64,000 nucleotides of DNA from Colwellia sp. 12G3 (GTDB lineage: Bacteria; Pseudomonadota; Gammaproteobacteria; Enterobacterales; Alteromonadaceae), in contig NZ_PJAQ01000017.1 of the NCBI RefSeq assembly GCF_002836775.1, positions 1 through 64,000 on the forward strand, in the 5' to 3' direction. Shown here piece after piece: positions 34,923 to 44,257 of this stretch (the stretch's first letter is position 1; each line of letters starts with the position of its first letter). The notes under the pieces are model-generated. The model did no database searches. It was not told where the DNA came from and saw only the letters and a list, made by a program, of their open reading frames with translations. The position numbers and the translations under genes are program-made.

Positions 34923-36167
34923 ATGGAATTAGGTGCTCTAAGAGGTGTGCTAGGCATTGTCGTTTTATTAGGTATCGCCTACGCCTTATCAAGCGGGAAA
35001 AAATCTATAAACATTCGCACAGTCGGTTTAGCTTTTGCACTGCAAATTTTGCTTGGCGCTTTTGTATTATATGTTCCCTTTGGCAAAGATGTTTTGTTGT
35101 CTATGACCAATGGCGTGCAAAGTGTTATTGATAGCGCAAAAGTAGGCATCAATTTTCTTTTTGGTGGCTTAGGTACTGATGCCATGTTTGAAAATGGTGT
35201 GGGCTTTGTTTTTGCTATCAGAGTTTTACCTAACATTATTTTCTTTTCATCTTTAATTGCGGTGCTTTATTACCTTGGCATAATGCAATGGGTGATTAAA
35301 ATTATTGGCGGCGCATTACAAAAACTTTTAAAAACAAGTAAACCAGAATCACTTTCAGCAACGGCTAATATTTTTGTTGGTCAAACTGAAGCACCGCTTA
35401 TTATCCGCCCTTATATTGCAAAGATGACTCAATCAGAGCTTTTTGCCATCATGGTGGGTGGATTGGCCTCTGTAGCGGGTTCAATTTTAGCAGGTTATGC
35501 TGGTCTTGGTATTGAACTAAAATATCTGATTGCCGCATCATTTATGGCTGCCCCTGGTGGTTTGTTAATGGCAAAAATCATTTGCCCTGAAACTGAACAT
35601 GATAAAATAGTTACCGAAGCTGTCGATTATGATGACGAAAACGATAGACCAACCAATGTTATTGATGCTGCTGCTTCTGGTGCGGCTTCAGGCCTTAAAT
35701 TGGCGGTTAATGTTGGCGCTATGTTACTTGCGTTCATTGCCCTAATAGCATTGCTAAATACCATAGTCGGAGGTCTATTTGGCTTATTGGGTTATGAAGA
35801 TATCACCATAGAATTTTTCTTAGGCTATGTATTCGCACCTTTTGCTTATGTTATAGGTGTACCTGCCAATGAGATGTTGCAAGCAGGTAGTTTTATTGGT
35901 CAAAAAATTATCGTTAATGAATTCTTTGCCTATGTTAATTTTGTTGAGATTAAAGACTCCTTAAGCCCTGCGACGCAAGCTATTGTTACCTTTGCATTAT
36001 GTGGATTTGCCAATTTATCATCAATCGCCATTTTACTTGGTGGCATTGGGTCTATGGCACCAAGTCGCCGTCATGATATTGCCAGATTAGGTTTGCGAGC
36101 CATGCTTGCTGCTACGTTAGCCAATCTCATGAGCGCGGCAATTGCCGGCATATTCATTTCTTTATAG
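34923..36167 (+). CDS. nupC: Concentrative nucleoside transporter (NupC/CNT family)
   Basis: Inner-membrane cation-coupled importer of nucleosides. The 414-residue protein has about nine or ten hydrophobic segments and the CNT signature features: FVGQTEAPLIIRPYI near 155-169, PGGLLMAKIICPE near 213, PANEMLQAGSFIGQKIIVNEF near 319 and ALCGFANLSSIAILLGGIG near 360. AGAGG precedes the ATG. It connects the outer-membrane import step to the salvage enzymes encoded around it. Confidence 0.95.
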   Translation: MELGALRGVLGIVVLLGIAYALSSGKKSINIRTVGLAFALQILLGAFVLYVPFGKDVLLSMTNGVQSVIDSAKVGINFLFGGLGTDAMFENGVGFVFAIRVLPNIIFFSSLIAVLYYLGIMQWVIKIIGGALQKLLKTSKPESLSATANIFVGQTEAPLIIRPYIAKMTQSELFAIMVGGLASVAGSILAGYAGLGIELKYLIAASFMAAPGGLLMAKIICPETEHDKIVTEAVDYDDENDRPTNVIDAAASGAASGLKLAVNVGAMLLAFIALIALLNTIVGGLFGLLGYEDITIEFFLGYVFAPFAYVIGVPANEMLQAGSFIGQKIIVNEFFAYVNFVEIKDSLSPATQAIVTFALCGFANLSSIAILLGGIGSMAPSRRHDIARLGLRAMLAATLANLMSAAIAGIFISL

Positions 36168-36204
36168 AAATAATCAATAAGTATAAAAATAGGAGCATAT
36201 AATT

Positions 36205-36978
36205 ATGTCTGATATTAAAGCAATCGCTCAACGAGCATTGTCATTGATGGATTTAACTAGCCTGACCAACACAGAGACTGACCAAGATATTATTGACCTG
36301 TGTAGTCAAGCCAAATCACCTGCAGGTGAAACAGCCGCTATATGTATTTTTCCGCGCTTTATCCCTGTCGCCAAAAAAGCACTGAAAGCGCAACAAACCC
36401 CGCACGTAAAAATTGCCACTGTCACTAACTTTCCCCATGGAAATGACGATATTGATATTGCCTTAGCCGAAACAAAAGCGGCTGTTGCTTATGGTGCTGA
36501 TGAAGTCGATTTAGTGTTCCCTTACCGCGCGTTAATGCAAGGTAACGAGACCATAGGTTTTGACATGGTTAAGGTTTGTAAAAAAGCCTGTGCTAATTCA
36601 GCAAAGCTGAAAGTCATTATTGAAACCGGCGAGCTTAAATCAGAAGAATTAATACGAAAAGCCAGTGAAATTGCTATCAACGCGGGTGCCGATTTTATTA
36701 AAACATCAACCGGTAAAGTAGCTGTTAATGCGACGCCAACTGCTGCACAAATCATGTTAGAAGTGATAAAGCAAAAAAACACATCAGTAGGTTTTAAACC
36801 TGCGGGTGGCGTAAGAAATGCAGAAGATGCGGCTATTTATCTTGATTTAGCCGATAGTATTTTAGGCAATGACTGGGCAGATGCTAATCACTTTAGATTT
36901 GGTGCCAGCAGCTTACTTATCAGCTTATTAGATACCCTAGGACATAAAAGTAATATTAAACCATCAAGTAATTACTAA
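36205..36978 (+). CDS. deoC: Deoxyribose-phosphate aldolase
   Basis: Class I aldolase splitting 2-deoxyribose 5-phosphate into acetaldehyde and glyceraldehyde 3-phosphate. The 257-residue protein has VDLVFPY near 106, VIIETGEL near 142 and [10 protein letters not shown] near 162-171, in which the Schiff-base lysine lies, plus [10 protein letters not shown] near 197. Length matches E. coli DeoC (259). AGGAG precedes the ATG; it is the last gene of the udk-nupC-deoC group and ends before a hairpin. Confidence 0.96.
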   Translation: MSDIKAIAQRALSLMDLTSLTNTETDQDIIDLCSQAKSPAGETAAICIFPRFIPVAKKALKAQQTPHVKIATVTNFPHGNDDIDIALAETKAAVAYGADEVDLVFPYRALMQGNETIGFDMVKVCKKACANSAKLKVIIETGELKSEELIRKASEIAINAGADFIKTSTGKVAVNATPTAAQIMLEVIKQKNTSVGFKPAGGVRNAEDAAIYLDLADSILGNDWADANHFRFGASSLLISLLDTLGHKSNIKPSSNY

Positions 36979-37002
36979 GTCACACCTAAATCCCATTACA
37001 AC

Positions 37003-37046
37003 AATACCTGAACGTTGAAACATTAACTTTCAATGCTCAGGTATTT
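37003..37046 (+). terminator. Hairpin after deoC
   Basis: AATACCTGAACGTTGAAA pairs with TTTCAATGCTCAGGTATT apart from two internal positions. A short T/A-rich stretch follows. It separates deoC from tdk. Confidence 0.65.
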
Positions 37047-37072
37047 ATTACCTAAAAAGAAATAAGTAAACA

Positions 37073-37651
37073 ATGGCACAACTTTATTTTTATTACTCAT
37101 CGATGAACGCAGGAAAATCTACTCACCTGTTACAATCTTCTTATAACTATCAAGAGCGTGGTTTAGCAACCGCGATTTATACCGCACAAATTGATGATAG
37201 ATTTGCCAAAGGTAAAGTTGCTTCACGTTTAGGCATTGATGCCGATGCCTTTTTATTTGATGAAAAAATCAACCTATTTAAAGACGTAGATCAGAAACAT
37301 CAAGCTGAAAAAATTGATTGCGTACTTATCGACGAAGCACAGTTTTTGTCAACACAGCAAGTTAAACAGCTTACTGATATTGTCGATCTATTGCATATTC
37401 CTGTGCTGGCTTATGGTATACGCACTGACTTTTTAGGACAAACCTTCTCAGGTAGTGCAGCACTGCTCGCTTGGGCTGACAAATTGGTTGAATTAAAAAC
37501 GATATGTCACTGTGGGCGAAAAGCTAATTTTGTCATCAGACAAGATGCTAACGGTAAAGCAGTAAAAGATGGTGAGCAAGTTGAAGTAGGTGGTAATGAA
37601 CGATATGAGCCGCTTTGTCGTGCTCACTTTAAAAAGCTTGTCTGGCAATAA
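37073..37651 (+). CDS. tdk: Thymidine kinase
   Basis: Phosphorylates thymidine to dTMP. The 192-residue type II enzyme has [14 protein letters not shown] (P-loop, near residues 7-20), VLIDEAQFL near 83 (Walker B, catalytic Glu), [10 protein letters not shown], and a four-cysteine zinc lasso built from CHCGRKA near 144-150 and the late CRAHF (one Cys of the pairs is replaced by His at the first site, as in E. coli). Between the deoC hairpin and the convergent deoA gene. Confidence 0.95.
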   Translation: MAQLYFYYSSMNAGKSTHLLQSSYNYQERGLATAIYTAQIDDRFAKGKVASRLGIDADAFLFDEKINLFKDVDQKHQAEKIDCVLIDEAQFLSTQQVKQLTDIVDLLHIPVLAYGIRTDFLGQTFSGSAALLAWADKLVELKTICHCGRKANFVIRQDANGKAVKDGEQVEVGGNERYEPLCRAHFKKLVWQ

Positions 37652-37716
37652 ATAAGATTTTCTTAACCATAGAGAAACAAACAGACGCATTGATGACAAT
37701 TTAACGAGTATCGTGA

Positions 37717-37753
37717 ATAACCTTAGTAAACAATTATTGCCTACTAAGGGTAT
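37717..37753. terminator. Hairpin between convergent tdk and deoA
   Basis: ATAACCTTAGTA pairs with TACTAAGGGTAT around AACAATTATTGCC. It is centred in the 116-base convergent gap and may end both transcripts. Confidence 0.6.
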
Positions 37754-37767
37754 TCTGTCAGGGTTCG

Positions 37768-39084
37768 CTAGTATATTACTGGCGGCAACTCAGGGCTCTC
37801 TTCAGAGTAGCTAAGGGCATTATTAAACTGCTCAATAGCCCTATTTGCAGAGTCTGCATCTTTAGCATGAACTCGCGCAATCACTTCGCCACGATTTACT
37901 TGTACACCCAGTGGTAATATCCGATCAAAACCAACACTGTGATCAACCTGTTGTGTCGGTGCAGTCCTACCGCCACCTAAGCCCACTACTGACATGCCAA
38001 CAGCGCGGGTGTCCATTTGTGCGATATAACCATGCTGTGATGCTCTCACCTCAGTGATAACGTTTGCCTTGTGCATAGAATCCCAAGGCTTTTCTATAAA
38101 GTTTTTAGGACCACCTAACGCTGATACCATACGGTCAAAGATTTCAGCCGCTAAGCCTGAGCTCAACACTTTATCAATTTTTTGATGTGCATCTTTTTCA
38201 CTACTAGCCAGGTTGGTATTAATAAGCATTGCACTGGCAAGGGCTTGTACAATTTTATGTAAACGTGGCTCTCGTTGTTTACCTGTTAAGTATTTAACTG
38301 TTTCATACATTTCTATGGCGTTACCGGCACTGGTACCTAACACTTGATTCATATCAGTAATAATTGCCTGTGTTTTAACGCCTGCTCCGTTAGCAACACT
38401 GGTAATGCTCTGTGCAAGAGCTTTAGCATCATCTAAATTAGTCATCATGGCACCATTGCCCACTTTGACATCCATCACTAAGACATCAAGCCCTGCGGCC
38501 AGTTTTTTCGATAAGATAGAAGCTGTGATCAACGGAATAGATTCTACCGTTGCGGTAACATCGCGAATAGAATACAAACGTTTATCCGCTGGTGCCAAAT
38601 TATCGGTTTGCGAAATAATAGCAACACCAACCTCCTTAACAATACGTTTAAATTCGCTAATACTCGGTTGTACATTAAAACCGGCTATGCTTTCAAGTTT
38701 ATCAGCGGTACCACCAGTATGGCCCAAACCACGCCCTGAAATCATAGGAACATAACCACCACAGGCAGCAACAATAGCAGCCAGCATAAAGCTTACTTTA
38801 TCACCAACACCACCCGTAGAATGTTTATCAACAATCGGCCCATCAAAGCCTTCCCAACTAAGTACTTCACCGGAGTTCATCATAGCCTTGGTAAAGTTGA
38901 CCCTTTCATCAATCGTCATACCCTGTTGAAAAATAGCCATCGCCATAGCGCCAACTTGGCTATCTGAAAAATTGCCATCAACAAGACCGGAAACAAAACC
39001 ATTTATCGCTTGTTCATCTAATATTTTACCATCACGTTTCAATCGAATAATTTCTTGCGGGATAATTTTAGCGGTTACAGACAT
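37768..39084 (-). CDS. deoA: Thymidine phosphorylase
   Basis: Phosphorolysis of thymidine and deoxyuridine to base and deoxyribose 1-phosphate. The 438-residue protein (E. coli DeoA 440) has VDKHSTGGVGDKVS near residues 83-96 (phosphate-binding), ISGRGLGHTGGTADKLE near 114-130 (the family signature), IRDVTATVESIPLI near 171 and KVGNGAMM near 202. ATAAGGATT precedes its ATG. It lies 11 bases after cdd, so cdd-deoA is an operon headed by a RutR-like palindrome. Confidence 0.97.
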   Translation of the reverse strand: MSVTAKIIPQEIIRLKRDGKILDEQAINGFVSGLVDGNFSDSQVGAMAMAIFQQGMTIDERVNFTKAMMNSGEVLSWEGFDGPIVDKHSTGGVGDKVSFMLAAIVAACGGYVPMISGRGLGHTGGTADKLESIAGFNVQPSISEFKRIVKEVGVAIISQTDNLAPADKRLYSIRDVTATVESIPLITASILSKKLAAGLDVLVMDVKVGNGAMMTNLDDAKALAQSITSVANGAGVKTQAIITDMNQVLGTSAGNAIEMYETVKYLTGKQREPRLHKIVQALASAMLINTNLASSEKDAHQKIDKVLSSGLAAEIFDRMVSALGGPKNFIEKPWDSMHKANVITEVRASQHGYIAQMDTRAVGMSVVGLGGGRTAPTQQVDHSVGFDRILPLGVQVNRGEVIARVHAKDADSANRAIEQFNNALSYSEESPELPPVIY

Positions 39085-39095
39085 GAGTTAAATCC

Positions 39096-39515
39096 TTATA
39101 AGTCTAATAAATCTTTTGGAGTAAATGCATCTGGTAGTAATTCCTGTACTGTCCAGACTTGTTGCTCATTTTTATGGTTAACTGCAATCACAGGTGCTGA
39201 TTGCTCAAAAAACTCAGCTATTACCTGTCTACAAGCCCCACAAGGCGGCGTTAATTTATCTTGCTCGGTATAAATAACAATCACCTCAAATTGCTGTTCG
39301 CCATTAACAACAGCATGACTAATGCAGTTACGCTCTGCACAAATAGTCAAACCATAAGAGGCATTTTCCACATTGCAGCCGTTAACGACATTACCATTCG
39401 TTGTTAATGCTGCCGCGCCGACATGAAATTTACTATAGGGTGCATAAGCCAATTGGTAAGCAGCATTAGCCGCTGCGATTACTTCATCGAGTAATTCTTT
39501 TTTTATTTCGTTCAT
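39096..39515 (-). CDS. cdd: Cytidine deaminase
   Basis: Converts cytidine and deoxycytidine to uridine and deoxyuridine. The ATG at 39515 (MNEIKKELLDEVIAAANAAY) gives 139 residues, the length of the homotetrameric class; an upstream in-frame start at 39578 adds a stretch unlike the family and would overlap the palindrome at 39564. Visible motifs are YAPYSKFHVGAAALT near 21-35, GCNVENASYGLTICAERN near 47-64 (zinc Cys and catalytic Glu) and PPCGACRQVIAEF near 88 (zinc Cys pair). Operon with deoA. Confidence 0.95.
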   Translation of the reverse strand: MNEIKKELLDEVIAAANAAYQLAYAPYSKFHVGAAALTTNGNVVNGCNVENASYGLTICAERNCISHAVVNGEQQFEVIVIYTEQDKLTPPCGACRQVIAEFFEQSAPVIAVNHKNEQQVWTVQELLPDAFTPKDLLDL

Positions 39516-39563
39516 AGTGTTCCATAGTTTCGAGCGTTGTTTATAGATCCAGCATACCATTGC

Positions 39564-39577
39564 TGACCATGCGGTCA
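39564..39577. promoter_or_regulatory. RutR-like operator upstream of cdd-deoA
   Basis: TGACCATGCGGTCA is a perfect TGACC-N4-GGTCA palindrome, 49 bases before the cdd ATG, at a position suited to repression of the promoter. It agrees with the site between deoB and udk in both half-sites. Confidence 0.6.
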
Positions 39578-39660
39578 AGTTATTTAGCTTGGTAATAATA
39601 CAAATATATCTACTAAAAAATGTCTACAAATCCATTTAAAGGAAAGTTAAAAAAGGTCAA

Positions 39661-39691
39661 AAAAAAGGCTGCAAAAATGCAACCTTTTTTT
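39661..39691 (-). terminator. Terminator of the Oar-like TonB receptor gene
   Basis: AAAAGGCTGCA and TGCAACCTTTT with a small loop, flanked by A- and T-runs. On the minus strand it follows the receptor stop by about 40 bases and lies before the cdd promoter. Confidence 0.82.
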
Positions 39692-39731
39692 GTCAAATAA
39701 ACTACTTATAGCAAGTAGTTTTAGTGTTTAC

Positions 39732-42700
39732 TTAGAAAGTATAACGAACACCAATTTTAACACCCCATGCAGAGCTCTTAGCATCAACGGTATCAGCTGT
39801 TGCTGCGTCGAAACCACCAAACGGTTCTGAGTAAACATATTGACCTTGATCATTAATTCCGTAATCAGCAATAATTTTATTACCGAATTGGCTACGTTTT
39901 TTCTGACCTTTAGCATCGTTTACAAGGTTAAGTAAGTTACGGACGTTTAAGAATAACTCACCTTTATGACCATCCATAAAGCCAGGTATTTCTTGAGCAA
40001 TACGTAAATCTAATGTGGTTTGCCAAGGTTGATTACTCGAGCCTTTTTCTGCATAACCACCGGCATATTTACTTAAACCCGCTTGGTCTAAATAACCTTT
40101 AAACTCTTCATAGTTCAAACCATTATCGTAAGCTACGTTTGGATCATCAGCACCCGATGGAATGTAAGGCAAATAAGCATCTGAATCATCAAAAGCGTAT
40201 TGGTCACCTAAATCACCATTACGGAATGAGCCCATAACCCAGCTAAGTGGCTGGCCAGAGCGGCGTTCAAAGAATAAATTAAATTTAGTCGCATAGTTAG
40301 AAACAAACTCTGCACGGTAATCTACATTAATTTTTAAACTATGCTCAACTTCAAAAGCAGCACGACCCACTTCAGCACGACCACGATCTAAAGTAATTGG
40401 ATACTGGAAATTTGAAGTAGCTGTTGAAGAGGTACCAGGTGTACCTTCCGTAATGTCTTGATTAGTGTAAGACATATTAAAAGAAAGACCCATATCAAAA
40501 GACTTGCTTAAGCTGGTAGTAAAAATATTACTTTCACCATTATCATCCGCATTAGTAAGCATTAAGTCATAACGACGCTTATCATCAGCTTCATAAATTG
40601 GACGACCGCCCGCAGTTGTTTCGCCAGTATTACTACGGCTAACATCTTGCCAAAATGGGTCATTTTCTTTCTCAATATGGATGAATTCTGCTGACCACAT
40701 CCAGTCATTACCCATTGAAGGAATATCGAAACGGTAATCTACCGCAATATTTGTGCGCCAATCTGAAGGTGTTTTGAAATTAGGGTCGGTGAAGTTTACG
40801 CTACCATCACCCGCAGCCATTCCATTAAGCACACCTTGTGGAATTTGAGTAATATCCACATCAGTTAAATAATCACCAGCGTTATTAGAATTTACAAAGG
40901 TCACACCATCATTACTGTATGAATTTGACAACCATACATTAGGTCGACCACCACTAAAGCGACCAATACCACCACTTACAACGATATCATCCGTTGCATC
41001 CCAAGTAATACCAAGGCGTGGAAGGAAGATACTTTCGCCATCCATGTTAGATGAATTTGAGTAACCGTATCTTTCTTGGAAGTTGGCATTATGAGTCGGT
41101 TCATCTGATGAACCAGTCATTTCATAACGAACACCTGCTGTTAACAAAACTGACTCAGTAATGTTGAATGCATCTTCGATAAAGAATGTTGTTGTCGAAA
41201 ATTTAAAGCTCGCGGCGGCATCATCAACATTGTTGGTATATGCATTAGAATATTCAAAATCACCAGCAAGGCGGTTTTCAAAATCCGTAATACTATCAAA
41301 TTCCCATACACCTAGAGAGTTAGGTGCATATAAATTGGTTACATCTATTGTTTCATATTCAGCACCAAAAGTAATTTCATGGTCGTTATATAAATATTCA
41401 CCGAGGAAACGTAAAGACAATGTTTGGTTTTCTAACGAATTACCATGACGAGACTTATCTGGGCCAAAAGCGATGCTACCATCTTCACCACGTACAGTGA
41501 TATCACCCATCATTTTATTTTGAGGAACTTGAGATGTTTCAACGTCTTTATAGGCAACTTTAATTTCAGTCGAAAAATCCGCATTCCAATCTGAATATAA
41601 GTGACCTGATAATGCCGTTAAGTTTTCATTTTTATCATACCAGTGCGTAGACGTTTTCAGCTCGTAGGAAGCAGAAGTCATGTTGCGAGTTGAGTTACCT
41701 TCCGTATTTTGGTAAGTAAAAGCAGCGCGATGATCTTCATTAATGTTCCAATCAAGTTTAACTAATATTTTTTCGTCTTTTTCTTCAGGTGATGCATTGT
41801 ATGTACCAATATCTACACCGTATATACGATCAGCAATTTCTTTAACTTGGTTATATTCTACTTCAGTAAACCTTGTATCATTACCTTGACCAGCACCTGC
41901 AGGTCCCCACTCAACACTCGTTGGTTGATCATATTTCTCATATGAAGCAAAGAAAAATAATTTATCTTTGATAATTGGACCACCAAGTGTACCCGCAAAG
42001 GTAGTTGATTCGAATTCTAAAGCGATGTCTTCACCGTCTAAATTCTTAGGCGTACCGGCCCAATCATCAGATTCTTTTTCATAGAAAAAACTTCCACTAA
42101 AATCATTTGTACCTGATTTAGTTACAACGTTAATTTGACCACCAGAAAAACCGCCATTTTTAACAGAGTAAGGGGTTGTTTCTACACTCACTTGCTCGAC
42201 AGCATCAATCGAAATTGGCGAACGTTGTGTTGGGTAACCATTACCATTCAAACCAAAGTCATCATTTTGACGAACACCATCAACAGAAAAACTATTGAAA
42301 CGAGGATTCGAACCCGCGATTGACATAGGTGAACCTTCACCACTACCAATAGAAACTAATGGGTTAAAACGTAACACCCCTTTAAGATCACGTTCACCAC
42401 CAGCAGAATCAGCGATTTCATTGGCACCAAAAGAACTTGAAGAACCGCTATTGACATAGCCAATTACACGACTTCCTACAACAGAAATAACTTCTCTATC
42501 TTCATCTTCTAATTCAATCGATAAACGTTGAAGCTTACCAGCTTGTAAGTAAAAATCTGAAAACTCCTGATCTTTATAGACTTCAGAATCAATTACTATT
42601 TTATAAGGACCACCGACACGAAGCCCTTTCAGACTGTAATTACCTGTGCTATTGGCCTGAATTGTTTTAACGCTACCTGTTGGGATATGAGTGACAATAA

Positions 42701-42845
42701 TCGTTGTATTAGCTGCCGCTTCACCTTTAGGGGTTAGAATCTGTCCAGTTATACCCGAAGAAGTCTCGTTTGCTAATGCTGAAGTTGATAATCCAAGCGC
42801 AAGGACTAAAGCACTCGTTATATGTGATAGACGATAATTTTGCAT
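39732..42845 (-). CDS. Oar-like TonB-dependent receptor with N-terminal carboxypeptidase-regulatory-like domain
   Basis: Large outer-membrane protein of 1037 residues. A signal peptide (to STSALANE, about residue 26) is followed by a carboxypeptidase-regulatory-like beta-sandwich (SGITGQILTPKGEAAANTTI to about 112), a TonB plug (VISVVGSRVIG, DLKGVLRFNPLVSIG, FSVDGVRQNDDFGLNG) and a long barrel ending in VRYTF. This is the architecture of Oar-type receptors. It lies immediately upstream of cdd-deoA on the same strand and divergently from a RutR-like regulator, so it may import nucleosides, oligonucleotides or related nitrogen sources; this is inference. AGGAAT precedes the ATG. Confidence 0.93.
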   Translation of the reverse strand: MQNYRLSHITSALVLALGLSTSALANETSSGITGQILTPKGEAAANTTIIVTHIPTGSVKTIQANSTGNYSLKGLRVGGPYKIVIDSEVYKDQEFSDFYLQAGKLQRLSIELEDEDREVISVVGSRVIGYVNSGSSSSFGANEIADSAGGERDLKGVLRFNPLVSIGSGEGSPMSIAGSNPRFNSFSVDGVRQNDDFGLNGNGYPTQRSPISIDAVEQVSVETTPYSVKNGGFSGGQINVVTKSGTNDFSGSFFYEKESDDWAGTPKNLDGEDIALEFESTTFAGTLGGPIIKDKLFFFASYEKYDQPTSVEWGPAGAGQGNDTRFTEVEYNQVKEIADRIYGVDIGTYNASPEEKDEKILVKLDWNINEDHRAAFTYQNTEGNSTRNMTSASYELKTSTHWYDKNENLTALSGHLYSDWNADFSTEIKVAYKDVETSQVPQNKMMGDITVRGEDGSIAFGPDKSRHGNSLENQTLSLRFLGEYLYNDHEITFGAEYETIDVTNLYAPNSLGVWEFDSITDFENRLAGDFEYSNAYTNNVDDAAASFKFSTTTFFIEDAFNITESVLLTAGVRYEMTGSSDEPTHNANFQERYGYSNSSNMDGESIFLPRLGITWDATDDIVVSGGIGRFSGGRPNVWLSNSYSNDGVTFVNSNNAGDYLTDVDITQIPQGVLNGMAAGDGSVNFTDPNFKTPSDWRTNIAVDYRFDIPSMGNDWMWSAEFIHIEKENDPFWQDVSRSNTGETTAGGRPIYEADDKRRYDLMLTNADDNGESNIFTTSLSKSFDMGLSFNMSYTNQDITEGTPGTSSTATSNFQYPITLDRGRAEVGRAAFEVEHSLKINVDYRAEFVSNYATKFNLFFERRSGQPLSWVMGSFRNGDLGDQYAFDDSDAYLPYIPSGADDPNVAYDNGLNYEEFKGYLDQAGLSKYAGGYAEKGSSNQPWQTTLDLRIAQEIPGFMDGHKGELFLNVRNLLNLVNDAKGQKKRSQFGNKIIADYGINDQGQYVYSEPFGGFDAATADTVDAKSSAWGVKIGVRYTF

Positions 42846-43206
42846 CTGCTATTCCTATATTTTGTTTTGTTGTGTTTTTGTTTTTGTTTGAAATCGTATT
42901 TATTCTTATTATGGATAAGCAACTGATACAAAAGTTAACCATTTGCTCTGTTTTTTATTTCGATCGAAATTAAAGCAGAATTTTATGACAGTTTCATTAC
43001 ATATTTTTACATATTCATCAAAGTACTAAAAGAATAGATGTCAGACCAGTAACCATTAGAGCAAACAAATACAAACAACATACATAAATATCAAGTAGAT
43101 ACAGCATTATTTACATTGAATAATTCACATGTAAAATTTAAAAATTTATCTATATAAGATATTGTTATGATAAGAGGTGGTTTTAACTACATTTGATTAT
43201 AAAAAC

Positions 43207-43220
43207 TTTCCATATGGTCA
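43207..43220. promoter_or_regulatory. Partial RutR-like palindrome
   Basis: TTTCCATATGGTCA has one exact GGTCA half and a 3/5 left half. It lies 362 bases upstream of the Oar-like receptor gene, in the spacer shared with the RutR-like regulator. Confidence 0.35.
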
Positions 43221-43433
43221 GCAAAACAACAAAAAATACACCTATTACCCCAAAAATAGGGGCTTAAGAGCAATCAAAAGATTGTCCTCACGGATAAGAT
43301 TTAAAATAATATATTATATATTGTTAATACCTTTACAAAACATTGAGTTTTAGCGACTTCGTAATAAAAATTTAATCAAACAACGATATGATGTACTTTT
43401 TCAGTTTAATAAATTACATTTACAGGAGATATA

Positions 43434-43460
43434 ATGAATAAATATAAAATTATTTTCTAA
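43434..43460 (+). other. Eight-codon reading frame with a strong ribosome-binding site
   Basis: ACAGGAGATATA precedes ATG and encodes MNKYKIIF followed by TAA. The start resembles that of the EEP enzyme at 44258 (MNKYSII). It may be a leader peptide, or the start of a lost gene. Coding function is unproven. Confidence 0.3.
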
Positions 43461-43597
43461 CCAAGCTGAAAATTAACCTAATAACGATTTAAAAAAATAG
43501 TGTGACTTCTACCGATTCGACTGGTAAAAAGTCGCATAAAAACAATCATGACTATGAGAATAATCATGAAAATAGTAACGAACCCCGAGCCTAAAGA

Positions 43598-44230
43598 ATG
43601 ACTAGTGCTAATCTAATAAAAAAAACAGGTAATATTCGAGCTAAGAGCCGAGTTAAAATTCTCGCGGCCGCCAGAACAGAGTTTGTACTGCAAGGTTATA
43701 AAGGAGCTACAGTGCAGTCTATTGCGGATAGGGCTGAACTCCCCAAAGCTAATGTCCTTTATTATTTCAAAAACAAAGAAAACATTTATCATGCCGTGCT
43801 TGAAGACACACTTGAAATGTGGGACCAAGGCATCGGAGATATTGAGCCGAATGAAGGTCCTAAAATTGCAATAGAAAAGTTTATTGCTGCCAAAGTAAGA
43901 ATGTCATTCAATCAGCCTGAAGCGTCAAAAATATACGCCATGGAGATAATTCAAGGCGCGCAACATTTAAAAGATTATGCACGAACTTATCAACGCCAAT
44001 GGGTAAGAGAAAAAGCTAAGCTATTTCAACAATGGATAGACAACGGCGAAATGGCCAATGTTGATCCCGTTCACCTCATTTTTCTTATTTGGTCTGCTAC
44101 CCAACATTATGCTGATTTTGATACGCAAATATTAACCATAATGAATCAAGCTGATTTCGAAGATAATGATGTTGAACAAGTTATCGCATTTCTAACTGAC
44201 ATGATTTTACGAGGCTGCGGCTTAATTTAA
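43598..44230 (+). CDS. TetR-family regulator, RutR-like
   Basis: DNA-binding repressor of 210 residues. The N-terminal HTH includes ILAAARTEFVLQGYKGATVQSIADRAELPKANVLYYF (motifs ILAAARTEF and LPKANVLYYF); the C-terminal ligand domain has PEASKIYAMEII and DPVHLIFLIWSATQHYADF, close to E. coli RutR (DPQHLIFMIWASTQHYADF), which responds to uracil and thymine. RutR itself is known to control pyrimidine use and to bind TTGACCA-NN-TGGTCAA sites. Matching palindromes lie in the nucleoside gene promoters here. It precedes two secreted hydrolases in the same direction, so it may also head their transcript. Confidence 0.85.
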   Translation: MTSANLIKKTGNIRAKSRVKILAAARTEFVLQGYKGATVQSIADRAELPKANVLYYFKNKENIYHAVLEDTLEMWDQGIGDIEPNEGPKIAIEKFIAAKVRMSFNQPEASKIYAMEIIQGAQHLKDYARTYQRQWVREKAKLFQQWIDNGEMANVDPVHLIFLIWSATQHYADFDTQILTIMNQADFEDNDVEQVIAFLTDMILRGCGLI

Positions 44231-44257
44231 CTCATTTACGCAAAGAAAAAATACATT

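Larger units (their letters stand above)
42846..43597. other. Long AT-rich regulatory region between divergent receptor and RutR-like genes
   Basis: A 752-base spacer with no long reading frame. It holds a partial RutR-like palindrome at 43207, an eight-codon reading frame with a good ribosome-binding site at 43434, and an imperfect hairpin (GTGTGACTTCTACC against GGTAAAAAGTCGCAT) at about 43500-43536. The rest is unassigned; it is unusually long for two genes' promoters. Confidence 0.55.

Noticed and set aside
36967..37072. Possible riboswitch between deoC and tdk
   Set aside because: The only structure is a simple two-arm hairpin of terminator type; no aptamer consensus is recognised.
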